In this document: positions 1-8,353 of the stretch, in pieces | Layout of the letters: every line of letters begins with the position of its first letter | How positions within the stretch are numbered: position 1 is the first letter of the stretch | Assembly: GCF_900111945.1 (NCBI RefSeq) | Contig: NZ_FOYO01000001.1 | Span: 937,751 to 1,001,750 of the forward strand | Length of the DNA stretch: 64,000 nt | Direction: 5' to 3' | Source of the DNA: Litoreibacter janthinus | GTDB taxonomy: Bacteria; Pseudomonadota; Alphaproteobacteria; Rhodobacterales; Rhodobacteraceae | The notes under the pieces: generated by a model | Told to the model about the DNA's origin: nothing | Database searches by the model: none | What the model saw: the letters and a program-made list of their open reading frames with translations, nothing else | Made by a program: the position numbers and the translations under genes

Positions 1-830
1 ATAATGTTGATGTCGTGGCGGTTCTCGAAGGGCGCGCGGGCTTTGGGGAACATCGTCAGGTGGTCAGTCACGTAAAGCGCATCCATGTACTCAAATGCCT
101 CGACCAAACCGCCTGTTGCGGCTTGCAGGTCATTCAGCAAGGTCAGCGCATCGGGAAAGTCCGGAACCGCGACCATCGCCGTGGCATAGGCGCGCGGCTT
201 TGGGAAAAGTTTCAAAACTGCAGAGGTGATCAAGCCCAATGTGCCTTCGGCGCCAATCATCAAGTCTTTCAAGTCGTAGCCGGAGTTGTCTTTGTGCAAT
301 TCGCTCATCAAGTTCATGATCTGTCCGTCCGGCATCACGACTTCCAACCCAAGACACAGACCGCGCGTCGAGCCATAGCGCACGACGTTCGAGCCACCGG
401 CATTAGTGCTGAGCGCGCCGCCAATCATCGCAGACCCTTTCGCGCCGAACGTCAGCGGGAACACCAGATTATGAGCGTCCACTGCGTCATGGATCGACGA
501 CAGCACTGCCCCCGCACCCACAATCGCTATGCGCGCATCGGGACGGATTTCGCGGATCTGGTTCAACCGCTCCATCGATATCATCACTGCATCTTTGGCA
601 TAGGTTCCGCCCGCAAGGGACGTGTTTCCGGAAACGGGAACGATTGCGGTTTTCGTCGCAGCACAGGCTTTGACCACGGCGCTGACTTCTTCGGTGGAGG
701 CAGGACGCACAACTGCAATGGGTGTCGCGCGATAATTGCCAGTCCAGTCATGGTCATACTTCGAAGTATCGCCATCAAGCAGGACATGGGCGTCGCCCAC
801 GATTTCGCGCAGATTATCAAGCAGTGTCAT
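1..830 (-). CDS. FAD-binding oxidoreductase, glycolate oxidase GlcD / D-lactate dehydrogenase family (partial, C-terminus beyond window)
   Basis: The reading frame starts at an ATG at 828-830, preceded by a good GGAGG-type ribosome binding site, and runs off the left edge, so about 276 N-terminal residues are present. The translation begins MTLLDNLREIVGDAHVL and carries the PCMH-type FAD-binding signature: VPVSGNTSLAGG near residue 65 and FGAKGSAMIGGALSTNAGG near residue 130, followed by YDLKDLMIGAEGTLG. Members of this family oxidise 2-hydroxyacids such as D-lactate, glycolate or D-2-hydroxyglutarate and pass electrons to the quinone pool or an electron-transfer flavoprotein. The substrate cannot be read from the sequence. 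A sulfolactate dehydrogenase of the SlcD type is conceivable because sulfonate genes lie nearby, but nothing here demonstrates it. Confidence 0.9.
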   Translation of the reverse strand, partial: MTLLDNLREIVGDAHVLLDGDTSKYDHDWTGNYRATPIAVVRPASTEEVSAVVKACAATKTAIVPVSGNTSLAGGTYAKDAVMISMERLNQIREIRPDARIAIVGAGAVLSSIHDAVDAHNLVFPLTFGAKGSAMIGGALSTNAGGSNVVRYGSTRGLCLGLEVVMPDGQIMNLMSELHKDNSGYDLKDLMIGAEGTLGLITSAVLKLFPKPRAYATAMVAVPDFPDALTLLNDLQAATGGLVEAFEYMDALYVTDHLTMFPKARAPFENRHDINI

Positions 831-942
831 GGGGTGCCTCCGGTTTCACAGGGAAGTTCTCTTGCAACGGGTGCTATGGCAAGTCCGAAACCTGAGATTC
901 CCGCTTGACCCCGACGCCGCGTTTTCATATCTCCCGCCCACT

Positions 943-1019
<77 letters not shown>

Positions 1020-1025
1020 AATAAG

Positions 1026-1060
1026 CCCGCGGAAGCTGCGAAGCCTCCGCGGGTTTTTTT
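1026..1060 (+). terminator. Rho-independent terminator after the CAT tRNA
   Basis: An 8-bp stem CCCGCGGA (1026-1033) pairs with TCCGCGGG (1046-1053) and is followed by seven T residues (1054-1060), directly downstream of the tRNA. Confidence 0.88.
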
Positions 1061-1087
1061 GTTGCCGCACTCACCTGTCACCGGTGA

Positions 1088-1939
1088 TTACAGGATGAAC
1101 TGCGGTGCGGGGAGGCCCCGCAAAAGGGTTTCAATGGCATAGGTCTTGCCCGCGTCTGGCTGCGCATGCCGTTTGGCGGCAGACAATCCTTGCAAGGCGG
1201 AGGTCGCAAACAGGGTGGTCATATCCGGCCCACCCAAGGCGGGGCAGGTGATATGGTCGGATGGCATCGAAAAGCTGCCCTTCAACACGCCGTTAGGGCC
1301 GTATTGTGCGACTTTTGCAGCGCCCCAGAGGGCGATCAGCACATCGCCGTCATCGGTGGTAATCGCGCCATCCGGGTTCAGGCTTTCCTCGCTAAGATCG
1401 ACAAACCGTGTCGGCGCGCCTCGCGGCCATCCGTCATGGTCCAAAGCGACCTGCATCACACGAGAAAAATATGTGTCGGTGAAGTAGGCCGAGCCGCCGT
1501 CAGGAGAGAAGCAAATTGCATTCGAAATGGTGATCGGCGCAAACAGTCGGCGCAGCTCGCCCTTGTAATATCGGTAGATCGCGCCCGCATCCAGCTCGGC
1601 GTTCTTGCCCATAGTGCCGATCCAAAAGCCGCCATACGGGTCGACCCGCCCATCATTGGAGCGCGTGACGCTGTTATCCGCTTCCAGATCAACTAGCTTG
1701 GTTTTCGCAAGCGTGCCCAGATCGAAGGTGAAAAGTGATGTCTCGCCGGCGATGATCAACAAGGTCTCTGTGATCCAGCCGATTGCCGAGATGTGTTCGT
1801 CAAACGCCCATTCGTTCCCGTCGTCGCACAGCAACCGACGCCCGATGATATCGCACCAAAAAAGCTTGTTTAGTTCGGGGTGCCAAAAGGCACCTTCGCC
1901 CAGAATGCAGGCGCGATCGTCATGTATCATGCTACTCAC
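1088..1939 (-). CDS. SMP-30/gluconolactonase/LRE-family protein (sugar lactonase)
   Basis: A 283-residue protein of the six-bladed beta-propeller SMP-30 family, which hydrolyses sugar lactones such as gluconolactone or galactonolactone with a divalent metal. Visible family features are the N-terminal LGEGAFWHPELNKLFWCDI (metal-ligand Glu in GEG), the central VTRSNDGRVDPYGGFWIGTMG, and SNAICFSPDGGSAYFTDT followed by LNPDGAITTDDG. The start used is GTG at 1937-1939, which overlaps the stop of the short upstream frame (GTGA); an internal ATG three codons later is an alternative. It lies downstream of dgoK on the same strand, which suggests a galactonate or similar sugar-acid pathway. Full length for the family. 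Confidence 0.88.
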   Translation of the reverse strand: MSSMIHDDRACILGEGAFWHPELNKLFWCDIIGRRLLCDDGNEWAFDEHISAIGWITETLLIIAGETSLFTFDLGTLAKTKLVDLEADNSVTRSNDGRVDPYGGFWIGTMGKNAELDAGAIYRYYKGELRRLFAPITISNAICFSPDGGSAYFTDTYFSRVMQVALDHDGWPRGAPTRFVDLSEESLNPDGAITTDDGDVLIALWGAAKVAQYGPNGVLKGSFSMPSDHITCPALGGPDMTTLFATSALQGLSAAKRHAQPDAGKTYAIETLLRGLPAPQFIL

Positions 1940-2043
1940 TCAAAAACTGCGCTGTGTGTTGCGTGGTGCAGGCCTGTCGCAGCCAGCGCGTTGCAGACAG
2001 GCGGGATTTCATGTGCGGAGATCGGTCGTGAACAGGCGTTCAT
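1936..2043 (-). pseudogene. Probable remnant of dgoA (2-dehydro-3-deoxy-6-phosphogalactonate aldolase) N-terminus
   Basis: A 35-codon frame sits between dgoK and the SMP-30 gene. It starts with ATG overlapping the dgoK stop (ATGA) and its TGA overlaps the GTG start of the lactonase gene. The stretch RPISAHEIPPVCNALAATG resembles the start of KDPG/KDPGal aldolases, which typically read ILRGI-P-E---V--AL--AG. After that the similarity ends (HHATHSAVFE, then stop), and no aldolase body follows. In related bacteria an intact aldolase gene commonly sits between the kinase and lactonase genes. I infer that most of dgoA has been deleted, leaving its first 25 or so codons. The similarity is short, so coincidence is not excluded. 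Confidence 0.5.
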
Positions 2044-2948
2044 GCCACAAGCTCCCTATAAGCGGCGAACAACCCCTTCAGGGTTGCTTCATTGGCGTCG
2101 CAAGCTGCGGGTTCGAACCCTTGGGCAGAGAGCGCTTTGGCGTAAAGCGTGTTTAGCGCAGGGGTGCCGATCAGAACAACAGGCTGACCCAACCAATAGG
2201 GCCGTGCCGCTGCCAGTTCCAAACCGAGCAACACGCCTGACAATCGCGCCCGCGAGACGGATGGGTCTGCCCCATACAGCAGGTCAACAGCGCGGACTTT
2301 GAACAGTTGTGTGGCGACGGCTTCGGGGCGGCTTATGGTGTCCGCGATGGCGCCTACGAATGCCTCGTGATCCAGACCGCCGCCATCGCCGATGGAATGG
2401 CGCAGCACTGATTGGTGGCTGAGCAGGTCAAACATCTCACCGGTCATGAAGGTCTGAAAAGACACGACTTCACCGGCACTGATATGTGCCCATTTCGTAT
2501 GCGTTCCGGGAAGGCACAAGATGCCGTCATATTCAGGATTGTCGGCAAGATAACCCGCGATCTGGGTTTCCTCGCCGCGCATGACATCGGCAGATCGCTC
2601 TTGCTTAAGACCGGGTAGAATATGCATCGCGATACGGCGATCGCGGCAGGGTATGGTGTGGAGCGTGCCCAAAGGCGTGGTGGGAACAGCGCGATAGGGC
2701 GCTTCACCCCAGCCTTGGCGAGAGCCGACCATACCGCAGGCAATCACAGGTGTTTGCCCGCTGCCGAGCCAGAGCGCGATATGCGACAGTAAAGTTACCT
2801 CGAATTCGTCCGGCGCCACATCGGACATCCCTTGATCCGACCCGTTTTCGGCCAGAACTTCCCCTTCGGCGGTCATCGCCCAAACCCGCAGATTTGAGGT
2901 CCCCCAATCGACGGCAATCCAGTCGGGATATGTAATCTCTTCAGACAT
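2040..2948 (-). CDS. dgoK: 2-dehydro-3-deoxygalactonokinase
   Basis: A 302-residue kinase that phosphorylates 2-dehydro-3-deoxygalactonate at C6 in the DeLey-Doudoroff galactonate pathway. The N-terminal phosphate-binding motif IAVDWGTSNLRVWAM is the hallmark of DgoK, followed by DQGMS, VIACGMVGSRQGW, a PGTHTKWAHI motif (second phosphate-binding segment) and FMTGEMFDLLS. Start chosen at the ATG 2946-2948; a TTG one codon upstream is also in frame. It is divergent from galM across about 250 bp that probably holds both promoters. Its product would need an aldolase to be split, yet the adjacent aldolase frame appears reduced to a stub. Confidence 0.92.
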   Translation of the reverse strand: MSEEITYPDWIAVDWGTSNLRVWAMTAEGEVLAENGSDQGMSDVAPDEFEVTLLSHIALWLGSGQTPVIACGMVGSRQGWGEAPYRAVPTTPLGTLHTIPCRDRRIAMHILPGLKQERSADVMRGEETQIAGYLADNPEYDGILCLPGTHTKWAHISAGEVVSFQTFMTGEMFDLLSHQSVLRHSIGDGGGLDHEAFVGAIADTISRPEAVATQLFKVRAVDLLYGADPSVSRARLSGVLLGLELAAARPYWLGQPVVLIGTPALNTLYAKALSAQGFEPAACDANEATLKGLFAAYRELVA

Positions 2949-3201
2949 CAAACAGTTACTACCACATCAATAAGTATGACCAAGCGCAGAGTTGTCATTG
3001 CGGTCGTGAAGCTGCCCTTGGGTAACATACCATTCGCGAGGCGTTGATTGCCCGAACCCAAATTGCGCAAAACCGAGGCACGTAAGTGGCGCAACCTATA
3101 GAACTGTCCTTGCAGGCAGAACGCGGGTCGGTTTTGTTAGGCGCAGATTTTGACGTAGCTCGCGCACCGCGCGCTGCGATCGATTTGGGAGGAACGAACC
3201 C

Positions 3202-4197
3202 GTGAAATTTGGAGAGATGCCCGACGGAAGCGAAGTCTCGCGGCATCGCATCGAGGGCGGCGGCCTTGTGGCGCATGTCCTGTCCTTCGGGGCCGCGGTG
3301 CAGGAGCTAACCCTGTCAGGGCACGAAGCGCCGCTGACGCTGGGATTCGAAGACCTCGCGTCCTATCTGGTGGACGACTCCTATTTTGGCGCGATCGTCG
3401 GTCGCTGCGCCAACCGGATTGGTCAAGGGCAGTTCAAGATTGACGGCACGGCTTATCAGGTCGACCGCAATTTCGAGGGCAGGCACCATCTGCATGGCGG
3501 ATCCGAGGGTGCTGGTCGGCGTAACTGGATCGTTGAGTCCGTCGCGCAGGATCGCATCACGTTACGTCTTGATCTGGCGGATGGTGAAATGGGCTATCCA
3601 GGCAATATGACCGCCCGTTGCACCTACGCTTGCTTGGACGGTGGGGTTCTCGATGTAAGGCTTGAGGCGAAAACGGAAGCCCCGACAGTGTGCAATTTCG
3701 CGCATCATTCCTATTGGAATTTGGATGGCGGTCCGACAACGCGAGACCATGTTATGCAGATCAATGCGGACAGTATGACCGACGTTGATTATGATTTTAT
3801 CCCGACAGGTCAAAGCCGTGACGTGACCGGAACGCGTTATGATTTTAGGGTCGAGCGGCCCATTCATGACGAGGTCTTCATCGACAACAACCTGTGCCTC
3901 TCTGATGAGCGGCAGGCCCTGCGCCGGATCGGGTCCTTACGCTCGCTGAAGTCCGGCGTGTCAATGGAGATACGCTCGACGGAGCCCGGTCTTCAGGTCT
4001 ATGATGGCTTCAAGCTGGCGCCTGCCTCACGCGGCCTTGGTGGTCGGGTTTACGAGGCCAATGCAGGCATTGCGCTGGAGCCGCAACTTTGGCCAGATGC
4101 CATCAATCAAGAGGGTTTTCCAAACGCGATCCTGCGCCCCGGAGAGACCTATTCACAACAGACGCAATTTTCGTTTTCCAAAGGTAACGCACTATGA
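3202..4197 (+). CDS. galM: Aldose 1-epimerase (galactose mutarotase)
   Basis: A 331-residue galactose mutarotase-like protein that interconverts alpha and beta anomers of aldohexoses. Motifs seen in order: NRIGQGQFKIDGTAYQVD, the substrate-binding HHLHGGSEGAG near residue 95, the catalytic-region FAHHSYWNLDG near residue 170, and the C-terminal IALEPQLWPDAINQEGFP carrying the catalytic base Glu. Translation starts with GTG at 3202, set by a strong ribosome binding site GGGAGGAAC about 9 bases upstream. Its stop overlaps the start of the aldehyde dehydrogenase gene (ATGA), so the two are co-translated. Cytoplasmic; no signal peptide. Confidence 0.93.
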   Translation: MKFGEMPDGSEVSRHRIEGGGLVAHVLSFGAAVQELTLSGHEAPLTLGFEDLASYLVDDSYFGAIVGRCANRIGQGQFKIDGTAYQVDRNFEGRHHLHGGSEGAGRRNWIVESVAQDRITLRLDLADGEMGYPGNMTARCTYACLDGGVLDVRLEAKTEAPTVCNFAHHSYWNLDGGPTTRDHVMQINADSMTDVDYDFIPTGQSRDVTGTRYDFRVERPIHDEVFIDNNLCLSDERQALRRIGSLRSLKSGVSMEIRSTEPGLQVYDGFKLAPASRGLGGRVYEANAGIALEPQLWPDAINQEGFPNAILRPGETYSQQTQFSFSKGNAL

Positions 4198-5636
4198 GCT
4201 ATTCGAAATATCTGAAAGAGGCCAATTTCATCGGAGGCAGTTGGGTCGGCGCTGACAGTGGCGACACGATTGATGTGACGAACCCCGCAACAGGCGAGGT
4301 GATTGGCACGGTTCCAGCCTGCGGAGACGTTGAAACGCGCCGCGCGATCGATGCCGCGGCAGAGGCGTTTGACGGCTTGGCTGGTATGCCTTTGATGGAG
4401 CGCGTTGGGCTCCTGTGGAAGCTTCATGACGCGTTAATGGATAACCAGAAGTCGCTGGCTGAACTGCTGACCGTGGAAATGGGCAAGCCGATGGCTGAGG
4501 CGATGGGCGAAATCGGGATCGGCGCGCAATATGTGCGCTGGTTCGCCGAAGAAGTCCGTCGGGCCAAGGGTGAGATTGTGCCCGCGCCGAGCAATGGCCG
4601 CCGTTTCTTGGTCACCAAACATCCGGTTGGGGTGGTTGGCATGATAACCCCTTGGAATTTCCCGTCGTCAATGCTGGCCCGCAAGATTGCTCCGGCCTTG
4701 GCTGTCGGCTGCACCGTGGTCGCCAAGCCTGCAACTGCGACGCCCTATAGCGGACTGGCATGGGGCGCGTTGGCGGAAGAGGTCGGCTATCCGAAGGGGG
4801 CGGTCAACGTGCTCACCGGTTCCGCCCGCAAAATCGGTGGGGCAATTATGGACGACCCGCGCGTTCGCAAAGTGACGTTCACCGGCTCAACCGAGGTTGG
4901 CAAAGAGCTGATCCGCCAATCGGCTGACACGGTGAAAAAGCTCTCCATGGAGCTTGGCGGCAACGCCCCCTTCTTGGTGTTCGATGACGCCGATGTGGAC
5001 GCCGCAGTGTCGGGCGCGATGGTGTCGAAATTCCGCAACTCTGGCCAAACCTGCGTCTGCGCAAACCGCATCTATGTGCAAGACGGCGTATATGACGCGT
5101 TCGTCGAGAAGCTGAAAATTGCGGTTGAGAACCTCAAGGTAGGAGACGGTCGCGAAGCAGGGGTTGAGCAAGGCCCACTGATTGACATGGATGCGGTGGA
5201 GAAGGTTGAAGAGTTCATTGCTGACGCCAAAACCAAGGGCGGCACAGTCGTCACGGGCGGCAGCCGTCATGGCAACGGTCATAGCTTCTTTGAGCCAACG
5301 ATTGTGACTGAGGCCACGCAGGATATGAAATTCGCCAAAGAGGAGATCTTTGGACCGCTGGCGCCTGTATTCCGGTTCACGGATGAGGATGACGCGATTG
5401 CATGGGCGAACGACACAGATTTCGGTTTGGCGTCCTATGCTTACACCCGCGACATTGGCCGTATCTTCAAGTTGAACGAGAAGCTTCAGTACGGGATGAT
5501 CGGCATCAACTCTGGCCTGATCACCACCGTTGAAGCGCCGTTTGGCGGGGTCAAGGAAAGTGGTCTTGGCAAAGAGGGCGGTAGCCAAGGACTCGAAGAC
5601 TATCAGGACGTCAAATACACTGCCGTGGATTTCTGA
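4194..5636 (+). CDS. NAD(P)-dependent aldehyde dehydrogenase, succinate-semialdehyde dehydrogenase (GabD) family
   Basis: A 480-residue ALDH-superfamily enzyme. The family marks are PWNFPSSMLARKIAPALAVG, the cofactor loop FTGSTEVGKELI, the general-base segment MELGGNAPFLVFDDAD, and the nucleophile segment NSGQTCVCANRIYVQ. The C-terminus ends in the usual GIN-G---EAPFGGVKESG-G-EGG. Overall it is closest to GabD-like semialdehyde dehydrogenases (succinate, glutarate or 2-oxoglutarate semialdehyde). Coupling to galM through a 4-base overlap, and proximity to dgoK, suggest an oxidative sugar-acid route in which 2,5-dioxopentanoate could be the substrate; that is inference. Confidence 0.9.
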   Translation: MSYSKYLKEANFIGGSWVGADSGDTIDVTNPATGEVIGTVPACGDVETRRAIDAAAEAFDGLAGMPLMERVGLLWKLHDALMDNQKSLAELLTVEMGKPMAEAMGEIGIGAQYVRWFAEEVRRAKGEIVPAPSNGRRFLVTKHPVGVVGMITPWNFPSSMLARKIAPALAVGCTVVAKPATATPYSGLAWGALAEEVGYPKGAVNVLTGSARKIGGAIMDDPRVRKVTFTGSTEVGKELIRQSADTVKKLSMELGGNAPFLVFDDADVDAAVSGAMVSKFRNSGQTCVCANRIYVQDGVYDAFVEKLKIAVENLKVGDGREAGVEQGPLIDMDAVEKVEEFIADAKTKGGTVVTGGSRHGNGHSFFEPTIVTEATQDMKFAKEEIFGPLAPVFRFTDEDDAIAWANDTDFGLASYAYTRDIGRIFKLNEKLQYGMIGINSGLITTVEAPFGGVKESGLGKEGGSQGLEDYQDVKYTAVDF

Positions 5637-5671
5637 TCTGGTTAGCTCGCTCATCGGTGAGGGGCTGAGAA

Positions 5672-5694
5672 GGGGCGCGGGTGCGCCCCTTTTT
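5672..5694 (+). terminator. Rho-independent terminator after galM-aldehyde dehydrogenase
   Basis: Stem GGGGCGC (5672-5678) pairs with GCGCCCC (5683-5689) around a 4-base loop and is followed by TTTTT. Confidence 0.9.
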
Positions 5695-5729
5695 CTTGCG
5701 TTTGATCATGTTTGTGGCAGGGTGCGCCT

Positions 5730-6713
5730 ATGAGATCGCCTGTTATTGACAACCTTCAATATGTGAACTGGTCAGAGACCGCGTTTCGCCAGCTTCGGCT
5801 GGGCGGTGTTGACGCGATCCATGTCACCATTGCCTACCACGAAAGCTTTCGAGAAGCGGTGCTGAACGTCTCGCAGTGGAACCGCTGGTTTGAGCAATAC
5901 CCGGACCTGATAGTGCGCGGCACCTCGGCGGCTTGCGTGCGGCACGCCATGGAAACAGGACGAACTGCCGTGTTCTTCGGGTTCCAAAATCCGTCACCGA
6001 TCGAAGATGACATTGGGCTGATCGAGGTTTGGCATCAGCTTGGCGTCCGCTTCATGCAGCTAACCTATAACAACCAGTCTTTGCTGGCGACGGGTTGCTA
6101 CGAGGACGATGACTCGGGGCTGACACGTTTCGGCAAGCAAGCCGTTGAAGAGATGAACCGCGTTGGAATGGTGGTCGATATGAGCCACTCTGGCGACCGC
6201 TCCACGCTTGAAGCGATTGAACATTCCCGCCGTCCTATTGCGATTACCCATGCGAACCCGAAATGGTGGCACAATGCGTTGCGCAACAAATCCGACGACG
6301 TGCTGAAGGCGCTAACTGGCTCGGGTGGGATGCTGGGATTTTCGATGTATCCGCACCATTTGAAGGACGGGCCGAACTGCACCTTGGTCAGCTTTTGCGA
6401 GATGATTGCGGAGGCGGCGACGCGCTATGGCGTCCAGAACTTGGGGATTGGCTCTGACCTGTGTCAGGACCAACCCGACAGCGTGGTGACTTGGATGCGC
6501 AACGGCCGCTGGTCAAAGCAGATGGATTACGGCGAAGGGTCTGCAGATCATGCAGGCTTTCCACCCCAGCCTGACTGGTTTGCCGACAATCGAGATATGC
6601 CGAACCTGACAGAAGGTCTGCGCAAGGTCGGCTTCTCGGAACTGGAGGTCGAGGGCATTATGGGCGCAAATTGGCTTCGATTTTATGAGGCGTCATTCGG
6701 GCCCGAAGCATGA
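5730..6713 (+). CDS. Peptidase M19 (membrane/renal dipeptidase) family protein with altered metal site
   Basis: A 327-residue TIM-barrel protein of the M19 family. The body matches: VRFMQLTYNNQSLLATGC, GLTRFGKQAVEEMNRVGMV, VDMSHSGDRSTLEAI, RPIAITHANP and NLGIGSDLCQDQ, so the His of the SH motif, the second His of the THAN motif and the late Asp of GSD are present. Two canonical elements are not: the N-terminal D-H-x-D zinc motif is replaced by IDNLQYVNW, and the bridging-Glu segment, normally G-EG, reads FFGFQNPSP. It may not be an ordinary dipeptidase. ATG 5730 was chosen; an upstream TTG (5712) is in frame. Its stop overlaps the next start (ATGA). Confidence 0.82.
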   Translation: MRSPVIDNLQYVNWSETAFRQLRLGGVDAIHVTIAYHESFREAVLNVSQWNRWFEQYPDLIVRGTSAACVRHAMETGRTAVFFGFQNPSPIEDDIGLIEVWHQLGVRFMQLTYNNQSLLATGCYEDDDSGLTRFGKQAVEEMNRVGMVVDMSHSGDRSTLEAIEHSRRPIAITHANPKWWHNALRNKSDDVLKALTGSGGMLGFSMYPHHLKDGPNCTLVSFCEMIAEAATRYGVQNLGIGSDLCQDQPDSVVTWMRNGRWSKQMDYGEGSADHAGFPPQPDWFADNRDMPNLTEGLRKVGFSELEVEGIMGANWLRFYEASFGPEA

Positions 6714-8353
6714 CAATCGCCTTGCCGCCACAAGAACCGCTTCGCAGCCCCGACGAGGTCATGCGGCTGGAGCGTATGGGGTCGATGTTCCCTTCGCGAA
6801 TGAGCTTTTTGCGGGTTTTGATGCGGCGACTTGGTGCAGAAGACGCGAAAGTCATTCGCCCAGTTTGGCAGATAAGCGAAGAGGGCTTTGGTCATGCTGT
6901 CTATGCGTTAACGCTTGGCGGGCACGTCTATTCGCTTGTCGCGTTCTCAAACCGACTAGATCCCGATGAGCGCACGGACCGCGTTATTGCCCAAGCGTGG
7001 GACGCGGCCTTCGTGCTCTATGACGGCACGCCCGATGACGCTGAGATCCAAAGGCTGAGGGAGAACGCGCCAAAGCAGGAAGCGGGGCGGTTTTCTGAGC
7101 GCGATCTCGTGTTGAGTCGCGCCAACAAATCCGTGCGTCTGTTCGCCGAAGTAACCAACGCTCTACGTGCGGGGCGTCAGCCGGACGCCACGTTGATTGG
7201 CCAGATCGGCTATCTGATGCGCACAACCGCCGTTTACGGCAACGGAAAGTTTGGTATCGCAGATCGGCAAGTCATAGCGGAACGCCCGGGATTGGAAGGG
7301 CCCTTTGCCGCCGAAATGCTGACAGTCTGGCTGATCCGAGGGTTCACGCATGACTTGGTGGAGCATGTTGGCGGAGCCACACTGGACCGCAACTTGAAGC
7401 GCCATCTTGGGATTGGAAACTCTACTGGGCTGGGGATGGCACCCTTTTTGGTGTCCCACCCCGAATTATTGAATAACTGGATGATCGCCCGCGAAACGGC
7501 ACTTGCACGCGTGCGAGCGGTGGCGACCCTGACCGAAACGCAGCGGGTGCGTATGACAGAGCTGGCAGAACGCGCCTCGCGGCACTTGCAGCAGTGGAAC
7601 GTTCCTGATGCGGATCAACAGGCCCGGATCGAATGTCTTCGCCGCGACTGGGCCGATTTGATGCCGCAGCTCAACGCGTTACTGGATCAGCGGAAACCGC
7701 TCGACCAGTTGGTGCGGGCGTCTCAGGTTCTGTCCGTCGAATGTCAGGAATTGGTAGTTTCGCTTGTTCTGGAACCCTTCGGGGATTTGGTCGACGGTTT
7801 GACTGACTGCATGGGCGCTGGGCCCGCCTTGCCATTGGATGCACGCATGGATGTAGCCGCATTGCGCGCGACACTTCAGGCGAATTGTGGTTGGGCGCTG
7901 AACTACAACTTTGACGACCCGCGTGAGGTTGCCCAGTTCTGGTATGTCAGCGAGGAGAAACAAGAGCCTCGTTTGGGGCTTAGGCATGAAGAACCGGGAG
8001 GCGATCTGGAAAGCCCGCTGGACATCGCGCGTCAGTTACAAGCTTTGGCGGCTGCACTGGATGGCGAGGATGGTAGCCTTGCGGATTTCTTGCGGTCAAA
8101 GCCGCAGCACCGTGACGCTGCGCGGCGGGTGCAGCTTCTAATGACGCATCCCTACTCGGAGATACGTGACAACCTGATCTGCGACCGATGCAGACCGATA
8201 GACATGTTGCGCTGTAAACTATCGTTTTTCGGGGCTGCAAAATTTGATCCCAAATCGGACAGGTGGACCCGTATCACATTGGCGCAGGGCGCGCCGCTCC
8301 ATGACGAGTTGGGCAACGCGGATGACTGGTGGCTGCCGGTGTTTGACGCATGA
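6710..8353 (+). CDS. Uncharacterised 547-residue protein, coupled to the M19-like gene
   Basis: No domain I can name. The protein is soluble, with no signal peptide or membrane segment. Notable stretches are a glycine-rich motif RHLGIGNSTGLGMAPFLV near residue 235, an aromatic/acidic segment NYNFDDPREVAQFWYVSEE near residue 400, and a Cys-containing C-terminal segment DNLICDRCRPIDMLRC near residue 485. The N-terminal part reads like an alpha/beta fold with HAVYALTLGGHVYSLVAFS. It begins with the ATG of an ATGA overlap with the M19-like gene and ends in another ATGA overlap with the next gene, so the three are almost certainly made together. Codon use resembles the neighbours; no sign of recent transfer. 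Confidence 0.85.
   Translation: MTIALPPQEPLRSPDEVMRLERMGSMFPSRMSFLRVLMRRLGAEDAKVIRPVWQISEEGFGHAVYALTLGGHVYSLVAFSNRLDPDERTDRVIAQAWDAAFVLYDGTPDDAEIQRLRENAPKQEAGRFSERDLVLSRANKSVRLFAEVTNALRAGRQPDATLIGQIGYLMRTTAVYGNGKFGIADRQVIAERPGLEGPFAAEMLTVWLIRGFTHDLVEHVGGATLDRNLKRHLGIGNSTGLGMAPFLVSHPELLNNWMIARETALARVRAVATLTETQRVRMTELAERASRHLQQWNVPDADQQARIECLRRDWADLMPQLNALLDQRKPLDQLVRASQVLSVECQELVVSLVLEPFGDLVDGLTDCMGAGPALPLDARMDVAALRATLQANCGWALNYNFDDPREVAQFWYVSEEKQEPRLGLRHEEPGGDLESPLDIARQLQALAAALDGEDGSLADFLRSKPQHRDAARRVQLLMTHPYSEIRDNLICDRCRPIDMLRCKLSFFGAAKFDPKSDRWTRITLAQGAPLHDELGNADDWWLPVFDA

Noticed and set aside
15..908. Long plus-strand frame at the left edge
   Set aside because: It is the antisense shadow of the FAD-linked oxidase gene, whose minus-strand translation carries clear family motifs.
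3086..3205. 39-codon frame ending in a GTGA overlap with the galM start
   Set aside because: Its GTG start directly follows a stop codon, has no ribosome binding site, and the peptide matches nothing I recognise. The galM ribosome binding site lies within it.
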